Positions 1 to 9,487 of a DNA stretch of 62,194 nt are shown here, piece after piece (position 1 is the stretch's first letter; every line of letters starts with the position of its first letter). Both the position numbers and the translations under genes were made by a program. Origin of the DNA: Prevotella sp. (GTDB lineage: Bacteria > Bacteroidota > Bacteroidia > Bacteroidales > Bacteroidaceae); NCBI GenBank assembly GCA_017458005.1, contig JAFTGH010000030.1, positions 1 through 62,194 on the forward strand. The letters are read 5' to 3'. The notes beneath the pieces are model-generated. The model had not been told where the DNA came from. It saw nothing but the letters and a program-made list of their open reading frames with translations, and searched no databases.

Positions 1-120
1 CAGACGTTCATCATCCCTGCCAATGCGCCCCATGCCGTCAATGCCGTGGAGCCGTTCAAGATGATTATCACGATGATTAAGGACAACATCAGTCAGAAAG
101 TAAAATTTGAGAAAGCATAA
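1..120 (+). CDS. Cupin-domain protein, C-terminal fragment
   Basis: The window opens inside a reading frame that ends with TAA at 118-120. The 39 visible residues contain IIPANAPHAVNAVE, the usual last strand of a small cupin barrel where a histidine-bearing motif is followed by a hydrophobic strand. The 5' part is outside the window, so function cannot be assigned beyond the cupin fold. The stop overlaps the next start (TAATG), so it is probably cotranscribed with the flavodiiron gene. Confidence 0.6.
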   Translation, partial: QTFIIPANAPHAVNAVEPFKMIITMIKDNISQKVKFEKA

Positions 121-1313
121 TGGCAAAGCAGATTACCCCCAAGGTCAGTTGGGTCGGCAAGGTCGACTGGGAACTGACACGTTTTCACGGCGACGAGTAC
201 TCCACGCACCGTGGTTCCAGTTACAACTCCTATCTGGTGCGCGACCAGAAGACGGCGCTCATCGACACCGTCTGGCAGCCCTACGACCGCGAGTTCGTCA
301 GCCGTCTGAAGCAGGAGATAGACCTGAAGGAGATTGACTACATCGTGATGCAGCACAACGAGATAGACCACAGCGGCGCACTGCCCGAACTGATGCGCGA
401 GATTCCCGACACGCCCATCTATTGCACCAAGAAGGGCGAGGCCATCATCCGTGGGCACTATCATGCGGACTGGAACTTTGTCAACGTCAAGACGGGCGAC
501 ACACTCTCGCTGGGCGACACCACGCTGACCTTTATCGAGGCCACCATGCTGCACTGGCCCGACACGATGTTCACCTACATGAACCAGGACGGCGGCATCC
601 TTTTCTCCAACGACGGCTTCGGTCAGCACTTTGCCACCGAGTCGCTGTTCAACGACACCGTGGAGCAGGCAGCACTGATGTACGAGGCAGAGAAATACTA
701 TGCCAACATCCTCAACCTGTACAGTCCGATGGTGACGAAGAAGATTCAGCAGATACTCTCGATGAACCTTCCGCTGTCGATGATTTGCCCCAGCCACGGC
801 GTCATCTGGAAGGAGAACCCCGCACAGATTGTGGAGAAATATCTGGCCTGGGCCGATGCCTATCAGGAGAACCTGGTGACGATAGTCTATGACACCATGT
901 GGCAATCGACCCGCAAGATGGCTGAGGCCATTGCCGACGGCATCCGTGAGGTCGTCCCCGACACGAAGGTGGTCATCAAGAACATCGCCCACGACGACAA
1001 GAACGATGTCATCACCGAAATCTTCCGTTCCCGTGCCGTCCTCGTCGGCTCGCCCACCATCAACAACAGCCACTCCTTCGCCATTGCAGGGCTGTTGGAA
1101 ATGATGAGCGGCCTGAAGTTCAAGCGTAAGCAGGCGGCAGCCTTCGGCTCCTACGGCTGGGGAGGCGGCTCCGTAAAGCAAATCAGCACCAAACTCGCCG
1201 AGGCAGGCTTTGAACTGGTGAACGACGGCATTGGCAAACTCTGGGTGCCCGACAACACCGCCCTTGACGACTGCAAAGAGTTCGGACGGGAATTTGCAAA
1301 ACAACTTAAATAG
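120..1313 (+). CDS. FprA-type flavodiiron protein (flavo-diiron O2/NO reductase)
   Basis: This 397-residue protein has the two-domain A-type flavoprotein architecture. An N-terminal metallo-beta-lactamase-like domain carries the diiron ligands, visible as H79-x-E81-x-D83-H84, a later HWPDT, SNDGFGQH and CPSHG. A C-terminal flavodoxin domain begins near residue 255 (IVYDTMWQSTRKMAEA) and binds FMN. Family members are cytosolic four-electron O2 or NO reductases that protect anaerobes. The ATG overlaps the upstream stop as TAATG, implying translational coupling with the cupin gene. Which of O2 or NO is the substrate cannot be read from sequence. Confidence 0.93.
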   Translation: MAKQITPKVSWVGKVDWELTRFHGDEYSTHRGSSYNSYLVRDQKTALIDTVWQPYDREFVSRLKQEIDLKEIDYIVMQHNEIDHSGALPELMREIPDTPIYCTKKGEAIIRGHYHADWNFVNVKTGDTLSLGDTTLTFIEATMLHWPDTMFTYMNQDGGILFSNDGFGQHFATESLFNDTVEQAALMYEAEKYYANILNLYSPMVTKKIQQILSMNLPLSMICPSHGVIWKENPAQIVEKYLAWADAYQENLVTIVYDTMWQSTRKMAEAIADGIREVVPDTKVVIKNIAHDDKNDVITEIFRSRAVLVGSPTINNSHSFAIAGLLEMMSGLKFKRKQAAAFGSYGWGGGSVKQISTKLAEAGFELVNDGIGKLWVPDNTALDDCKEFGREFAKQLK

Positions 1314-1354
1314 CTTAAGGATTCTCTGGCATGTAACAGGTAAATCGGAATTTA

Positions 1355-1729
1355 ATGATACGTGTAATTACAAAATATTGGTGGGCATTACCCTGCCTGT
1401 TCGGACTGCTTTTATTGATAGACGCAGGCTTACATACATGGCTTTATGCAGCCGTCTGGTCTGTGAAAATACAGGTAATGTTTCTACGTCTGATATGGGG
1501 TGTTGTGCTGATTCTGACGATTATTGCCCTACTAACTTCTTGGGCTATGCTATTATCAAGTAAGCAATGGCGTAAGTTCCTTATTTCTTTACTTCTGCTT
1601 GTTGTTGCTGTTCTGCTTTCAGTCAAGCCTCTTTCCTCCGCATATATGACTCCTCCAAGTGATAATGATTGCGACATGTATGTGGAGAGCGATACGATTA
1701 TGGTTCTTAATAACACTGATACGGATTAA
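1355..1729 (+). CDS. Small integral membrane protein, unknown function
   Basis: A 124-residue protein with about three hydrophobic helices (around residues 9-30, 36-67 and 76-93) and a polar acidic tail ending NNTDTD. I do not recognise a family. It sits 41 bases after the flavodiiron gene with no obvious promoter of its own, so it may be a trailing operon member. Base composition is more AT-rich than the flanking genes, which could mean a recent or poorly constrained gene. Confidence 0.55.
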   Translation: MIRVITKYWWALPCLFGLLLLIDAGLHTWLYAAVWSVKIQVMFLRLIWGVVLILTIIALLTSWAMLLSSKQWRKFLISLLLLVVAVLLSVKPLSSAYMTPPSDNDCDMYVESDTIMVLNNTDTD

Positions 1730-1750
1730 GTAAATTCCAATTTAAATTTG

Positions 1751-1758
1751 TACCTTTG
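1751..1758 (+). promoter_or_regulatory. Bacteroidota -7 box TACCTTTG
   Basis: TACCTTTG fits the TAnnTTTG consensus and lies 22 bases before the ATG at 1780. It makes the more upstream in-frame ATG at 1756 impossible as a start, because that codon is inside the box. No convincing -33 TTTG is seen. Confidence 0.7.
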
Positions 1759-1779
1759 CACCCAAAATCGAGTTTACGC

Positions 1780-2961
1780 ATGACAACAACCTATTTGGCT
1801 TCAAAGCCCCGATACGAGATACTTGACGGACTGCGCGGCGTGGCGGCTATGCTCGTCGTCATGTTTCACCTGTTTGAGACTTACTCGCCGGGCACCCCTT
1901 ATCAGATTATCAACCACGGCTATCTGGCCGTCGATTTCTTCTTTGTGCTCTCGGGCTTCGTCATCGGCTATGCGTATGATGACCGTTGGGAAAAGATGAC
2001 TACATGGGCGTTCTGCAAGCGCCGACTGATCCGACTGCACCCGATGCTGGTTCTGGGCACACTGTTTGGCGTGCTGATGTTCTACTTTACTGGCGACCAT
2101 CCCGCCTTTGCCGGACTGAATGAGACGCCTGTGTGGTTGCTGCTGGTCGTTGGACTGCTCTGCCTGGTGATGTTTCCCGTACCGACGAGTCTCGACATCC
2201 GCGGCTGGGGAGAAATGAACCCGCTGAACGGGCCTCAGTGGTCGCTCTTCTGGGAGTATCTGGCCAACCTTGCCTACGCCCTCGTCATCCGTCGCTTCTC
2301 CAAGGCGGTGCTTGCCGCCCTCGTGACCTGCTCTGCTGTACTCACCGTTATCCTCTGCCTTAACATCGATGTATTCGACTGCCTGTCAGCCCGCGACTAT
2401 GCACAGTATACCGTCATCGGTGGCTGGAGCCTGACGCCCGACCAGATTCAGATAGGTCTCACCCGTCTGCTCTACCCCTTCTTCTGTGGACTGCTGCTGT
2501 CACGTGTCGGAAAACTCATCACGGTGAAGGGCGGCTTTTGGTGGTGCAGTCTGATCATCGTTGTTCTCTTTGCGATGCCTCGTATTGGTGGTGACAATCC
2601 TGAAAACTACTGGATGAACGGACTCTACGAAGCCATTTGCATCCTGGTAGCCTTCCCATTCATCGTGGCTGTCGGGGCAGGTAGCAGTACGAAGGGCAAG
2701 ACGACAGCCATCAACCGCTTCCTGGGCGACATCAGTTTTCCGCTTTACATCACCCACTATCCACTTATCTACATGCAGATGTCGTGGGCTACGACCCACA
2801 AGGATCTGCCCGCTGCAACCCACTTCTTTGTAGCCGTCAGCCTCTTCATCCTTGCCGTCGCCATCGCCTACGCCTCACTCAAACTCTACGATGAGCCTGT
2901 ACGTGAGTGGCTGAAGCGCAAACTCTTCAAGAAAGTTGGGACACATATTGTGCAAAAGTAG
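1780..2961 (+). CDS. Acyltransferase 3 family membrane protein (OafA/YrhL-like)
   Basis: About 393 residues from the ATG at 1780. The opening YEILDGLRGVAAMLVVMFH and the following DFFFVLSGFVIGY are the hallmark of the acyltransferase 3 family: multi-pass inner-membrane enzymes that O-acylate surface glycans or other extracytoplasmic sugars. The conserved H-containing first helix and the R-x10-H region (KRRLIRLHPML) are present. About ten membrane segments can be traced. The acceptor is unknown, and there is no polysaccharide cluster nearby to hint at one. Confidence 0.88.
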   Translation: MTTTYLASKPRYEILDGLRGVAAMLVVMFHLFETYSPGTPYQIINHGYLAVDFFFVLSGFVIGYAYDDRWEKMTTWAFCKRRLIRLHPMLVLGTLFGVLMFYFTGDHPAFAGLNETPVWLLLVVGLLCLVMFPVPTSLDIRGWGEMNPLNGPQWSLFWEYLANLAYALVIRRFSKAVLAALVTCSAVLTVILCLNIDVFDCLSARDYAQYTVIGGWSLTPDQIQIGLTRLLYPFFCGLLLSRVGKLITVKGGFWWCSLIIVVLFAMPRIGGDNPENYWMNGLYEAICILVAFPFIVAVGAGSSTKGKTTAINRFLGDISFPLYITHYPLIYMQMSWATTHKDLPAATHFFVAVSLFILAVAIAYASLKLYDEPVREWLKRKLFKKVGTHIVQK

Positions 2962-2984
2962 TGGTGTTATTCAAAGAGTAAAAT

Positions 2985-4424
2985 ATGGATAGACGGGAAT
3001 TCCTAAAGCGGAGCATAGGTGCGGTAGTGGCTTCTTCGGCATTGCTCTCGGCTTGTACAGGAAGAAAGGAACAGCAGGCGAAAAGACAGGACGGGCTGGA
3101 CGGTGGCGGCGAGATGACCATGCGCACAAACCCGAACACGGGCGACCAAGTGTCGCTGTTGGGCTACGGCATGATGCGCCTGCCCGTAGAGGGAGGCGGC
3201 ACGGTACACGAAAATCCAGATGCCCCCGTTGACCAGGAGCAGGTGAATCGGCTAGTGGACTACGCCATTGAGCACGGCGTGAATTATTTCGACACGGCTC
3301 CAGTCTATTGCAAGGGATTCTCGGAACACGCCACGGGCATCGCCCTCTCACGCCATCCGCGACATTCATATTTCATTGCCACCAAAATGTCAAACCACAA
3401 TATGGTGGGGCAAGGGCTGTCGCACGATGAGTTCTACCGGCAGTCGGTCGAAATGTATCGCAATTCCATGAAGGAACTGCAAGTGGATTACATCGACTAC
3501 TACCTGCTGCACTCCATCGGTGGTGGCGTAGCCTACGGCTCTAATACAGACGACGGAATGCCCGTACTGCGTGAGCGATTCCTTGACAGCGGTGTGCTCG
3601 ACTTCCTCATGACCGAGCGTCGCGCAGGACGCATACGCAACCTCGGTTTCTCGTTCCACGGCGACGTGAAGGTGTTTGACTATATGTTGCGTCAGCACGA
3701 CGAGGGGCACTACCACTGGGACTTCGTACAAATTGAACTGAACTATCTGGACTGGAACTATGCCCACCAGATAAACGAGCGAAACACCAATGCCTCCTAC
3801 CTCTACAACGAGGTGAACCGACGGGGCATTCCGGCAACCATCATGGAGCCGCTGCTTGGAGGCAGGCTCGCCCGTCAGCCCGACTTCATCGTTCGCCGCA
3901 TGAAGCAGCGCGAACCCGAAAGCCCAGTTGCCCGCTGGGCTTTCCGCTATGCTGGTACGCCCGAAGGTGTGCTGACGGTGCTCAGCGGCATGACTTATAT
4001 GGAACACTTGCAGCAGAATGTGGCCACCTTCTCTCCCCTGCGCCCCGTGACAGACGAAGAAGACAAGTTCCTAATGGAGATTGCCGACGAACTGTTCCGC
4101 CTCAATGCCGTACCCTGCACCGCCTGCCAGTATTGCATGCCCTGCCCCTACGGCCTGAATATTCCCGCCATATTCACCCATTTCAACAAGTGCCTCACGG
4201 AGAGCGAACTCGTCAGTGGTCGTCTGACAGGCAACGAGTACCTCCGCCTCCGCCGTGCATTCCTCATCGGCTACGACCGTTCCGTACCCCGCTTGCGCCA
4301 GGCCGACCATTGCATCGGTTGCGGTCAATGTGCCCCTCATTGCCCCCAACGCATTGACATTCCCCGCCAGATGCGCCGCATCGACGAGTTTGTGGAACAA
4401 CTGAAACGGAGCGTACCAGCGTAA
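2985..4424 (+). CDS. Tat-exported aldo/keto reductase with ferredoxin-like C-terminus
   Basis: The 479-residue protein starts MDRREFLKRS, a twin-arginine (RRxFLK) signal, followed by a lipobox-like LLSAC, so a lipid-anchored exported protein is plausible. Residues about 40-370 form an aldo/keto reductase barrel (GYGMMRLP, NYFDTAPVY, DYYLLHS). The C-terminus adds CTACQYCMPCP and CIGCGQCAPHCP, enough cysteines for iron-sulfur clusters. This AKR plus 4Fe-4S form is common in anaerobic Bacteroidota and its physiological substrate is not known. It stands 23 bases after the acyltransferase gene. Confidence 0.88.
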   Translation: MDRREFLKRSIGAVVASSALLSACTGRKEQQAKRQDGLDGGGEMTMRTNPNTGDQVSLLGYGMMRLPVEGGGTVHENPDAPVDQEQVNRLVDYAIEHGVNYFDTAPVYCKGFSEHATGIALSRHPRHSYFIATKMSNHNMVGQGLSHDEFYRQSVEMYRNSMKELQVDYIDYYLLHSIGGGVAYGSNTDDGMPVLRERFLDSGVLDFLMTERRAGRIRNLGFSFHGDVKVFDYMLRQHDEGHYHWDFVQIELNYLDWNYAHQINERNTNASYLYNEVNRRGIPATIMEPLLGGRLARQPDFIVRRMKQREPESPVARWAFRYAGTPEGVLTVLSGMTYMEHLQQNVATFSPLRPVTDEEDKFLMEIADELFRLNAVPCTACQYCMPCPYGLNIPAIFTHFNKCLTESELVSGRLTGNEYLRLRRAFLIGYDRSVPRLRQADHCIGCGQCAPHCPQRIDIPRQMRRIDEFVEQLKRSVPA

Positions 4425-4531
4425 ATAGACAAACCTCTTTTGATGAATCAGGGAGAGATTGCAAGATACTAAAATCCCAATTTACCGCCCCGCCGATTTC
4501 ATAAATATCCATAAATCTCGCGGATTATCCG

Positions 4532-4539
4532 TAACTTTG
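4532..4539 (+). promoter_or_regulatory. Bacteroidota -7 box TAACTTTG
   Basis: TAACTTTG fits TAnnTTTG and lies 38 bases before the MFS gene start. The upstream region is AT-rich; no clear TTTG is seen at the expected distance. Confidence 0.6.
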
Positions 4540-4577
4540 CAGCCAATTAGTGAAACAGATAAATCGGAAATGACAAT

Positions 4578-5765
4578 ATGATACGTCTCACACCCGACAA
4601 CGGCATACCCCGCCATATTCTGCTGATGATGGCAGTATTGGCGGGATTCACAGTGGCTAACCTGTACTATAACCAGCCACTGCTGGATATGATTTGCCGT
4701 GAGACAGGCATCACGCAAGTGCAGGCAAATCTCATTACCGTCATTACACAGACAGGCTATGCCCTGGGACTGCTGTTTATAGTGCCGATAGCCGACATGG
4801 TCTCTTTGAGGCGCATCGTCATGACGTGCATGTCGGTGGCATCACTGTCTGCCGTAGCAATCGGTCTGGTCGATAATGTCTGGCTGCTGTGGGGAGCATC
4901 GTTGACGCTGGGACTTTCCTCTATCACGCCACAACTCTTCATCCCTATGACCACTCGCTATTCCCGTCCAGAGAACAAGTCACGGAATATGGGCTATGTA
5001 GCGTCGGGACTCATAACAGGCATCGTCTCGGCACGTGCCGTCAGCGGGTATATCGGTGATTGGTTCGGATGGCGAGCCATATTCTTTATTGTGGCAGTGC
5101 TGATGCTCATAGGCTTGCTCGTCACTTTGCGGATGATGCCACAGGTGAGCCAGACGTTTCATGGTACCTACCGCCAACTGATGCATACCGTTGGCAGCAT
5201 CTTTGTATCCCATTCCCGCATCCGGCTCTATTCCCTTCGTCCTGCCATGAGTTTTGCCAGTATGCTGTGCATCTGGTCGTGCATGGCGTTCCATCTGGCT
5301 CAGCCACCATTCCATGCTGGCAGCGACGCAGTTGGCATGCTCGGTCTTTGCGGTGTCCTGGGTGCCATTGCAGCCAGTGGTGTCGGGAAACATGTCCAGA
5401 AGGCAGGCATTCTCCGCCTGTCTGTCATTGGCAGTTGTCTGCAAGTCGTGGCTTGGATGTCAGCCTGGCTGTGGGGGGACACCTACGCAGGACTGATTAT
5501 TGCCATCACTCTTGCCGACATCGGAGCCCAGTGCCTGCAGGTGAGCAATCAGAGTGCCAGCCTACAACTGTTTCCAGAGGCTACCAACCGTGTGAACACC
5601 ATCTTCATGACCACCATGTTCATCGGCGGCAGTTTCGGCACATTCTGCTCTGGTCTTGGCTGGAGCATGGCAGGATGGACTGGTGTCTGCGTTGTCGGAG
5701 CAATCTTTGCGTCAGCCTCTCTGTTTCTCTCCTGCTATGAGCAGTTATTTATGAAACAATATTAA
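4578..5765 (+). CDS. MFS transporter, YnfM-like drug/metabolite exporter type
   Basis: A 395-residue, roughly 12-helix major facilitator protein. The segment GFTVANLYYNQPLLDMI near residue 25 is typical of the MFS group that contains YnfM and similar putative effluxers. The loop 2-3 region carries IADMVSLRRIVM, a weak version of the MFS motif A. Substrate cannot be inferred. It is monocistronic, flanked by its own -7 box and by that of parC. Confidence 0.85.
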   Translation: MIRLTPDNGIPRHILLMMAVLAGFTVANLYYNQPLLDMICRETGITQVQANLITVITQTGYALGLLFIVPIADMVSLRRIVMTCMSVASLSAVAIGLVDNVWLLWGASLTLGLSSITPQLFIPMTTRYSRPENKSRNMGYVASGLITGIVSARAVSGYIGDWFGWRAIFFIVAVLMLIGLLVTLRMMPQVSQTFHGTYRQLMHTVGSIFVSHSRIRLYSLRPAMSFASMLCIWSCMAFHLAQPPFHAGSDAVGMLGLCGVLGAIAASGVGKHVQKAGILRLSVIGSCLQVVAWMSAWLWGDTYAGLIIAITLADIGAQCLQVSNQSASLQLFPEATNRVNTIFMTTMFIGGSFGTFCSGLGWSMAGWTGVCVVGAIFASASLFLSCYEQLFMKQY

Positions 5766-5907
5766 GCAATCTCGTTGCCAATCAATGGGGTTTTTCGCTA
5801 TTGGCAAATTTGTGAGCACTGCCTTTCTGGACTATAGACAAACCCATTACCTGTTGTTTTTTTAAAAGAAAAACTGACAAAGATTTCGATAATTCAGAAA
5901 TTATTAC

Positions 5908-5915
5908 TAACTTTG
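5908..5915 (+). promoter_or_regulatory. Bacteroidota -7 box for parC
   Basis: TAACTTTG, 46 bases before the ATG of the topoisomerase gene, in an AT-rich intergenic region of 196 bases that otherwise holds nothing I recognise. Confidence 0.6.
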
Positions 5916-5961
5916 CAACAATCCGTAATATCGGGGCTTTTTGACAAGTAAATAAACATTC

Positions 5962-8667
5962 ATGGACGACGAAATCAAGGACGACGAGATTCTGGAGGAA
6001 ACCCCAGAAGAACTGGAAGAGGAACTCTCTGAGGGACATTCTGACTATAAACCTGTCAACCGTTTTGACGCGGCAGCGGTGCACCACCTGAGCGGCATGT
6101 ACCAGAACTGGTTTCTGGACTATGCCTCATATACCATTCTGGATCGTGCCGTGCCCCATATCGAGGACGGACTGAAACCCGTACAGCGTCGCATCCTGCA
6201 CTCGATGAAGCGCATGGACGACGGACGCTTCAACAAGGTGGCGAACATTGTGGGACACACCATGCAGTTTCACCCCCATGGCGACGCCTCTATCGGTGAT
6301 GCCTTGGTGCAGTTGGGACAGAAAGACCTGCTGATAGACACCCAGGGCAACTGGGGTAACATCCTGACAGGCAACAGTGCCGCCGCTCCCCGTTATATCG
6401 AGGCACGACTCTCGAAATTTGCCCTCGACACGGTGTTCAATCCCAAGACAACGGAATGGCAGATGTCGTACGACGGACGTAACAAGGAGCCTATCACGCT
6501 GCCTGTGAAATACCCCTTGCTGCTGGCGCAAGGTGCGGAGGGTATCGCTGTCGGACTATCGACAAAGATACTGCCCCACAACTTCGTGGAGATCTGTGAT
6601 GCCGCCATTGCCTACCTGCATGGAGAGGACTTCCAACTCTATCCTGACTTCCCCACTGGCGGAAGTATCGATGTGTCGAAATACAACGACGGACAGCGTG
6701 GCGGTGTGCTAAAGGTACGCGCCAAGATTGAGAAACTCGACCCCAAGACCCTCGTCATCCGTGAGATACCCTTCTCAAAGACGACAGAGACGCTGATAGA
6801 CTCTATCCTGAAGCAGATTGAGAAAGGAAAGATCAAGGCTCGCCACGTGGAGGACCTGACTGCGGCGAAGGTGGAGATACAGGTGCAACTCGCCCCTGGC
6901 GCCTCCTCTGACAAGACACTGGATGCGCTCTATGCTTTCTCCGACTGCGAAATCAACATATCGCCTAACTGTTGTGTCATCGAGGACAACAAACCTAAGT
7001 TCCTGACTGTATCTGACGTGCTGCGCCACTCGGTAGACCGCACGAAAGACCTCATCCGCCAGGAGTTGGAGATTCGCAAAGGAGAACTCTTGGAGCAACT
7101 GCATTTCCAGTCGCTGGAGCGTATCTTCATCGAGGAGCGTATCTATAAGGACAAGAAATTCGAGAACGCGCCTACAGTGGATGCTGTCTGCGAGCATATT
7201 GACGACCGACTGACTCCTTTCTATCCCCAGATGATTCGCGAGGTGACCAAGGACGACATCCTGAAACTGCTGGAGATCAAGATGCAGCGCATCCTGAAAT
7301 TCAATAAGGACAAAGCGGACGAGTTGATGGCACGCCTCAAGGCGGAGATTGAGGACATAGACCGCGACCTCGCCAACCTCGTGGAGGTGACCGCCGATTG
7401 GTTTAAGTTCCTCAAAGACAAATACGGCAAGGACCATCCACGCCTGACAGAGATCCGCAACTTCGACACCATCGAGGCTACGAAGGTGGTGGAGGCGAAC
7501 CAGAAACTCTACATCAACCGCACGGACGGCTTCATCGGCACAGGACTGAAGAAAGACGAGTTCGTATGTAACTGCTCGGACATCGACGATATCATCATCT
7601 TCTATAAGGATGGTAAGTTCAAGGTGGTGCGTGTTGCCGACAAACTCTTCGTCGGCAAGAACGTGCTGTGGCTAGGTGTCTTTAAGAAGAACGACCAGCG
7701 CACCATCTATAACGCTGTCTACCGTGACGGCAAGAAGGGCTTCTACTATATCAAGCGCTTCAATGTGCCTACCATCACCCGTGATCGTGAGTACGACATC
7801 ACCAGTGGCACACCTGGCTCTAAGGTGGTCTACTTCACCGCAAACCCCAATGGCGAGGCGGAGGTCATCAAGGTGACCCTCGACCCAGCCCCCAAACTCA
7901 AGAAGATCTTCTTTGACAAGGACTTCTCGGAGGTGTTCATCAAAGGACGTAGCGCCAAGGGTAATATCCTGACGAAATACCAGGTGCACCGCATCGGGCT
8001 CAAGAGCCATGGACACTCCACGCTGGGTGGCAGAAAAGTCTGGTATGACCCCGATGTCAACCGTCTGAACTACGACGAGCACGGACGACTGCTGGGTGAG
8101 TTCAATGACGGCGACCAAATCCTCGTTATCCTGAAGAATGGCGACTACTACCTGACTGGTTTCGATGCCAACATCCATTTCGAGGACGATATCGCCCTGT
8201 TGGAGAAATACGAGGCAGAGAAGGTATGGAGTTGTGTGCTCTATGATGCCGACAACCAAGGCTATCCATACGTGAAACGCTTCCTGATGGAGGCTTCGAA
8301 GAGGAAACAGAACTATCTGGGCGAGAACCCCAACTCCCAGCAAATTCTGTTGACTGACCAGGTATATCCTCGTATTCAAGTGACTTACGGAGGTGCTGAC
8401 GAGTTCCGAGGCACAGAGGAATTCGACGTAGAACAGTTTATTGCTGTCAAGGGCTATAAGGCTAAGGGTAAGCGACTGACGACCTGTCAAATAGAAAACA
8501 TCATCGAATTGGAACCGACAAGATTCCCAGAACCTCTGGAGAACTTCGAGAACTCTGAGAGCTCCGAGAACTCCGAGAACTCTGAGAGCTCCGAGAACTC
8601 CGCACACTCCGAAGCCCCCCAACCCTCCAATGAGCAACCGTCTCTTTTCTCGGATGAAGACTTCTAA
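5962..8667 (+). CDS. parC: DNA topoisomerase IV subunit A
   Basis: A 901-residue type IIA topoisomerase A subunit that cuts and religates DNA during decatenation, in complex with a ParE-type subunit not in the window. DGLKPVQRRIL, HTMQFHPHGDAS and the active-site tyrosine Y145 in AAPRYIEARLS are visible; the C-terminal half has beta-pinwheel-like blades. ParC rather than GyrA is inferred from the acidic N-terminal leader, the length and the absence of a clear GyrA box. The last 40 residues are a Glu/Asn/Ser stutter encoded by a tandem DNA repeat and are unlikely to be catalytic. Confidence 0.92.
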   Translation: MDDEIKDDEILEETPEELEEELSEGHSDYKPVNRFDAAAVHHLSGMYQNWFLDYASYTILDRAVPHIEDGLKPVQRRILHSMKRMDDGRFNKVANIVGHTMQFHPHGDASIGDALVQLGQKDLLIDTQGNWGNILTGNSAAAPRYIEARLSKFALDTVFNPKTTEWQMSYDGRNKEPITLPVKYPLLLAQGAEGIAVGLSTKILPHNFVEICDAAIAYLHGEDFQLYPDFPTGGSIDVSKYNDGQRGGVLKVRAKIEKLDPKTLVIREIPFSKTTETLIDSILKQIEKGKIKARHVEDLTAAKVEIQVQLAPGASSDKTLDALYAFSDCEINISPNCCVIEDNKPKFLTVSDVLRHSVDRTKDLIRQELEIRKGELLEQLHFQSLERIFIEERIYKDKKFENAPTVDAVCEHIDDRLTPFYPQMIREVTKDDILKLLEIKMQRILKFNKDKADELMARLKAEIEDIDRDLANLVEVTADWFKFLKDKYGKDHPRLTEIRNFDTIEATKVVEANQKLYINRTDGFIGTGLKKDEFVCNCSDIDDIIIFYKDGKFKVVRVADKLFVGKNVLWLGVFKKNDQRTIYNAVYRDGKKGFYYIKRFNVPTITRDREYDITSGTPGSKVVYFTANPNGEAEVIKVTLDPAPKLKKIFFDKDFSEVFIKGRSAKGNILTKYQVHRIGLKSHGHSTLGGRKVWYDPDVNRLNYDEHGRLLGEFNDGDQILVILKNGDYYLTGFDANIHFEDDIALLEKYEAEKVWSCVLYDADNQGYPYVKRFLMEASKRKQNYLGENPNSQQILLTDQVYPRIQVTYGGADEFRGTEEFDVEQFIAVKGYKAKGKRLTTCQIENIIELEPTRFPEPLENFENSESSENSENSESSENSAHSEAPQPSNEQPSLFSDEDF
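8548..8601 (+). repeat. Perfect 27-bp tandem duplication at the parC 3' end
   Basis: Two identical adjacent 27-bp copies (8548-8574, 8575-8601) are themselves built of nine-base words of the GAGAACTCC / GAGAGCTCC type. They encode the ENSESSENS stutter near the ParC C-terminus. Because the unit is a multiple of three, copy-number change would keep frame. Confidence 0.9.
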
Positions 8668-9487
8668 TAAATATAGGCTTTTGGCTTTTAGCTTTTGGCT
8701 TTTGGCAATAAACACACCTGCCAATAGCCAAGAGCTAACAGCTAACAGCCAGAAAGTCATTACCAGCAGCAGAATGATTGGTATTGGTGGCTCTAACATA
8801 TTAGATACCTACCTCTCTGCAGAACAATTCAAAGGATTCGGTATCAGTTTTCTTGCTACAGTAGAGCGTCATCGTCCCAACAAACGTTGGAGTACTTTGA
8901 TGGAACATGAAGCTAACCTCTCTTTTGTCCGTGACCGCGCCAACTCAAAGAAAGAACTGGAAGGTGCTTATAATTTCTATTGGGGAAAACTCTATCGCTG
9001 GCAGTTTTTCGACGACCGACTAACGTTACAGGCTGGCGGTGTCGTCAATGCTACGCTGGGATTCATCTACAACACCTCCAACTCTAACAATCCTGCTCAA
9101 GCTCGTGCCCATCTGAATATCATGCCGACAGGTGTCGCCTCTTATCGCTTTTCACTATTCGGCAAACCAATAATGGCTCGTTATGAGTTGAATCTCCCAT
9201 TGGTGGGAATCATGTTCTCACCGAATTACGGACAGTCGTACTATGAGATATTCACCCGTGGTAACTATGACCATAACGTGATACTGACCTCTTTTGGCAA
9301 TGCTCCAGAATGGCGACAGATGCTTACCGTTGATGCTTGTATCACAGGAAAATGGACGTTACGGATCGGTTATCTGGGTAACTACCAGCAATATAAGGTC
9401 AACCAACTCAAACAGCATGTCTATACACACCGCTTTCTGATTGGTTTCACCCGACGATTCTCTATTGTTAATGTAAAAATGAGATAA
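8654..9487 (+). CDS. DUF3316-like exported protein
   Basis: About 277 residues from ATG 8654, overlapping the parC stop by 14 bases. The upstream in-frame ATG at 8630 would extend further into parC and lacks a signal peptide start. The N-terminus MKTSNKYRLLAFSFWLLA is a signal peptide. The rest is rich in alternating aromatic strands (LTLQAGGVVNATLGF, LRIGYLGNYQQYKVN), compatible with a beta-rich periplasmic or outer-membrane protein of the DUF3316 kind seen in Bacteroidota. The signal peptide and mature N-terminus are encoded by a stuttering palindrome. The next gene, an S41 protease, follows closely. Confidence 0.7.
   Translation: MKTSNKYRLLAFSFWLLAINTPANSQELTANSQKVITSSRMIGIGGSNILDTYLSAEQFKGFGISFLATVERHRPNKRWSTLMEHEANLSFVRDRANSKKELEGAYNFYWGKLYRWQFFDDRLTLQAGGVVNATLGFIYNTSNSNNPAQARAHLNIMPTGVASYRFSLFGKPIMARYELNLPLVGIMFSPNYGQSYYEIFTRGNYDHNVILTSFGNAPEWRQMLTVDACITGKWTLRIGYLGNYQQYKVNQLKQHVYTHRFLIGFTRRFSIVNVKMR
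8676..8750. repeat. Imperfect stutter palindrome inside a signal-peptide coding region
   Basis: Left arm 8676-8706 is made of GGCTTTTGGC / GGCTTTTAGC words; right arm 8720-8750 is made of GCCAATAGCC / GAGCTAACAGC words. The right arm matches the reverse complement of the left at about 26 of 31 positions, with a 13-base loop. Both arms lie in the frame of the DUF3316-like gene. Confidence 0.85.
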
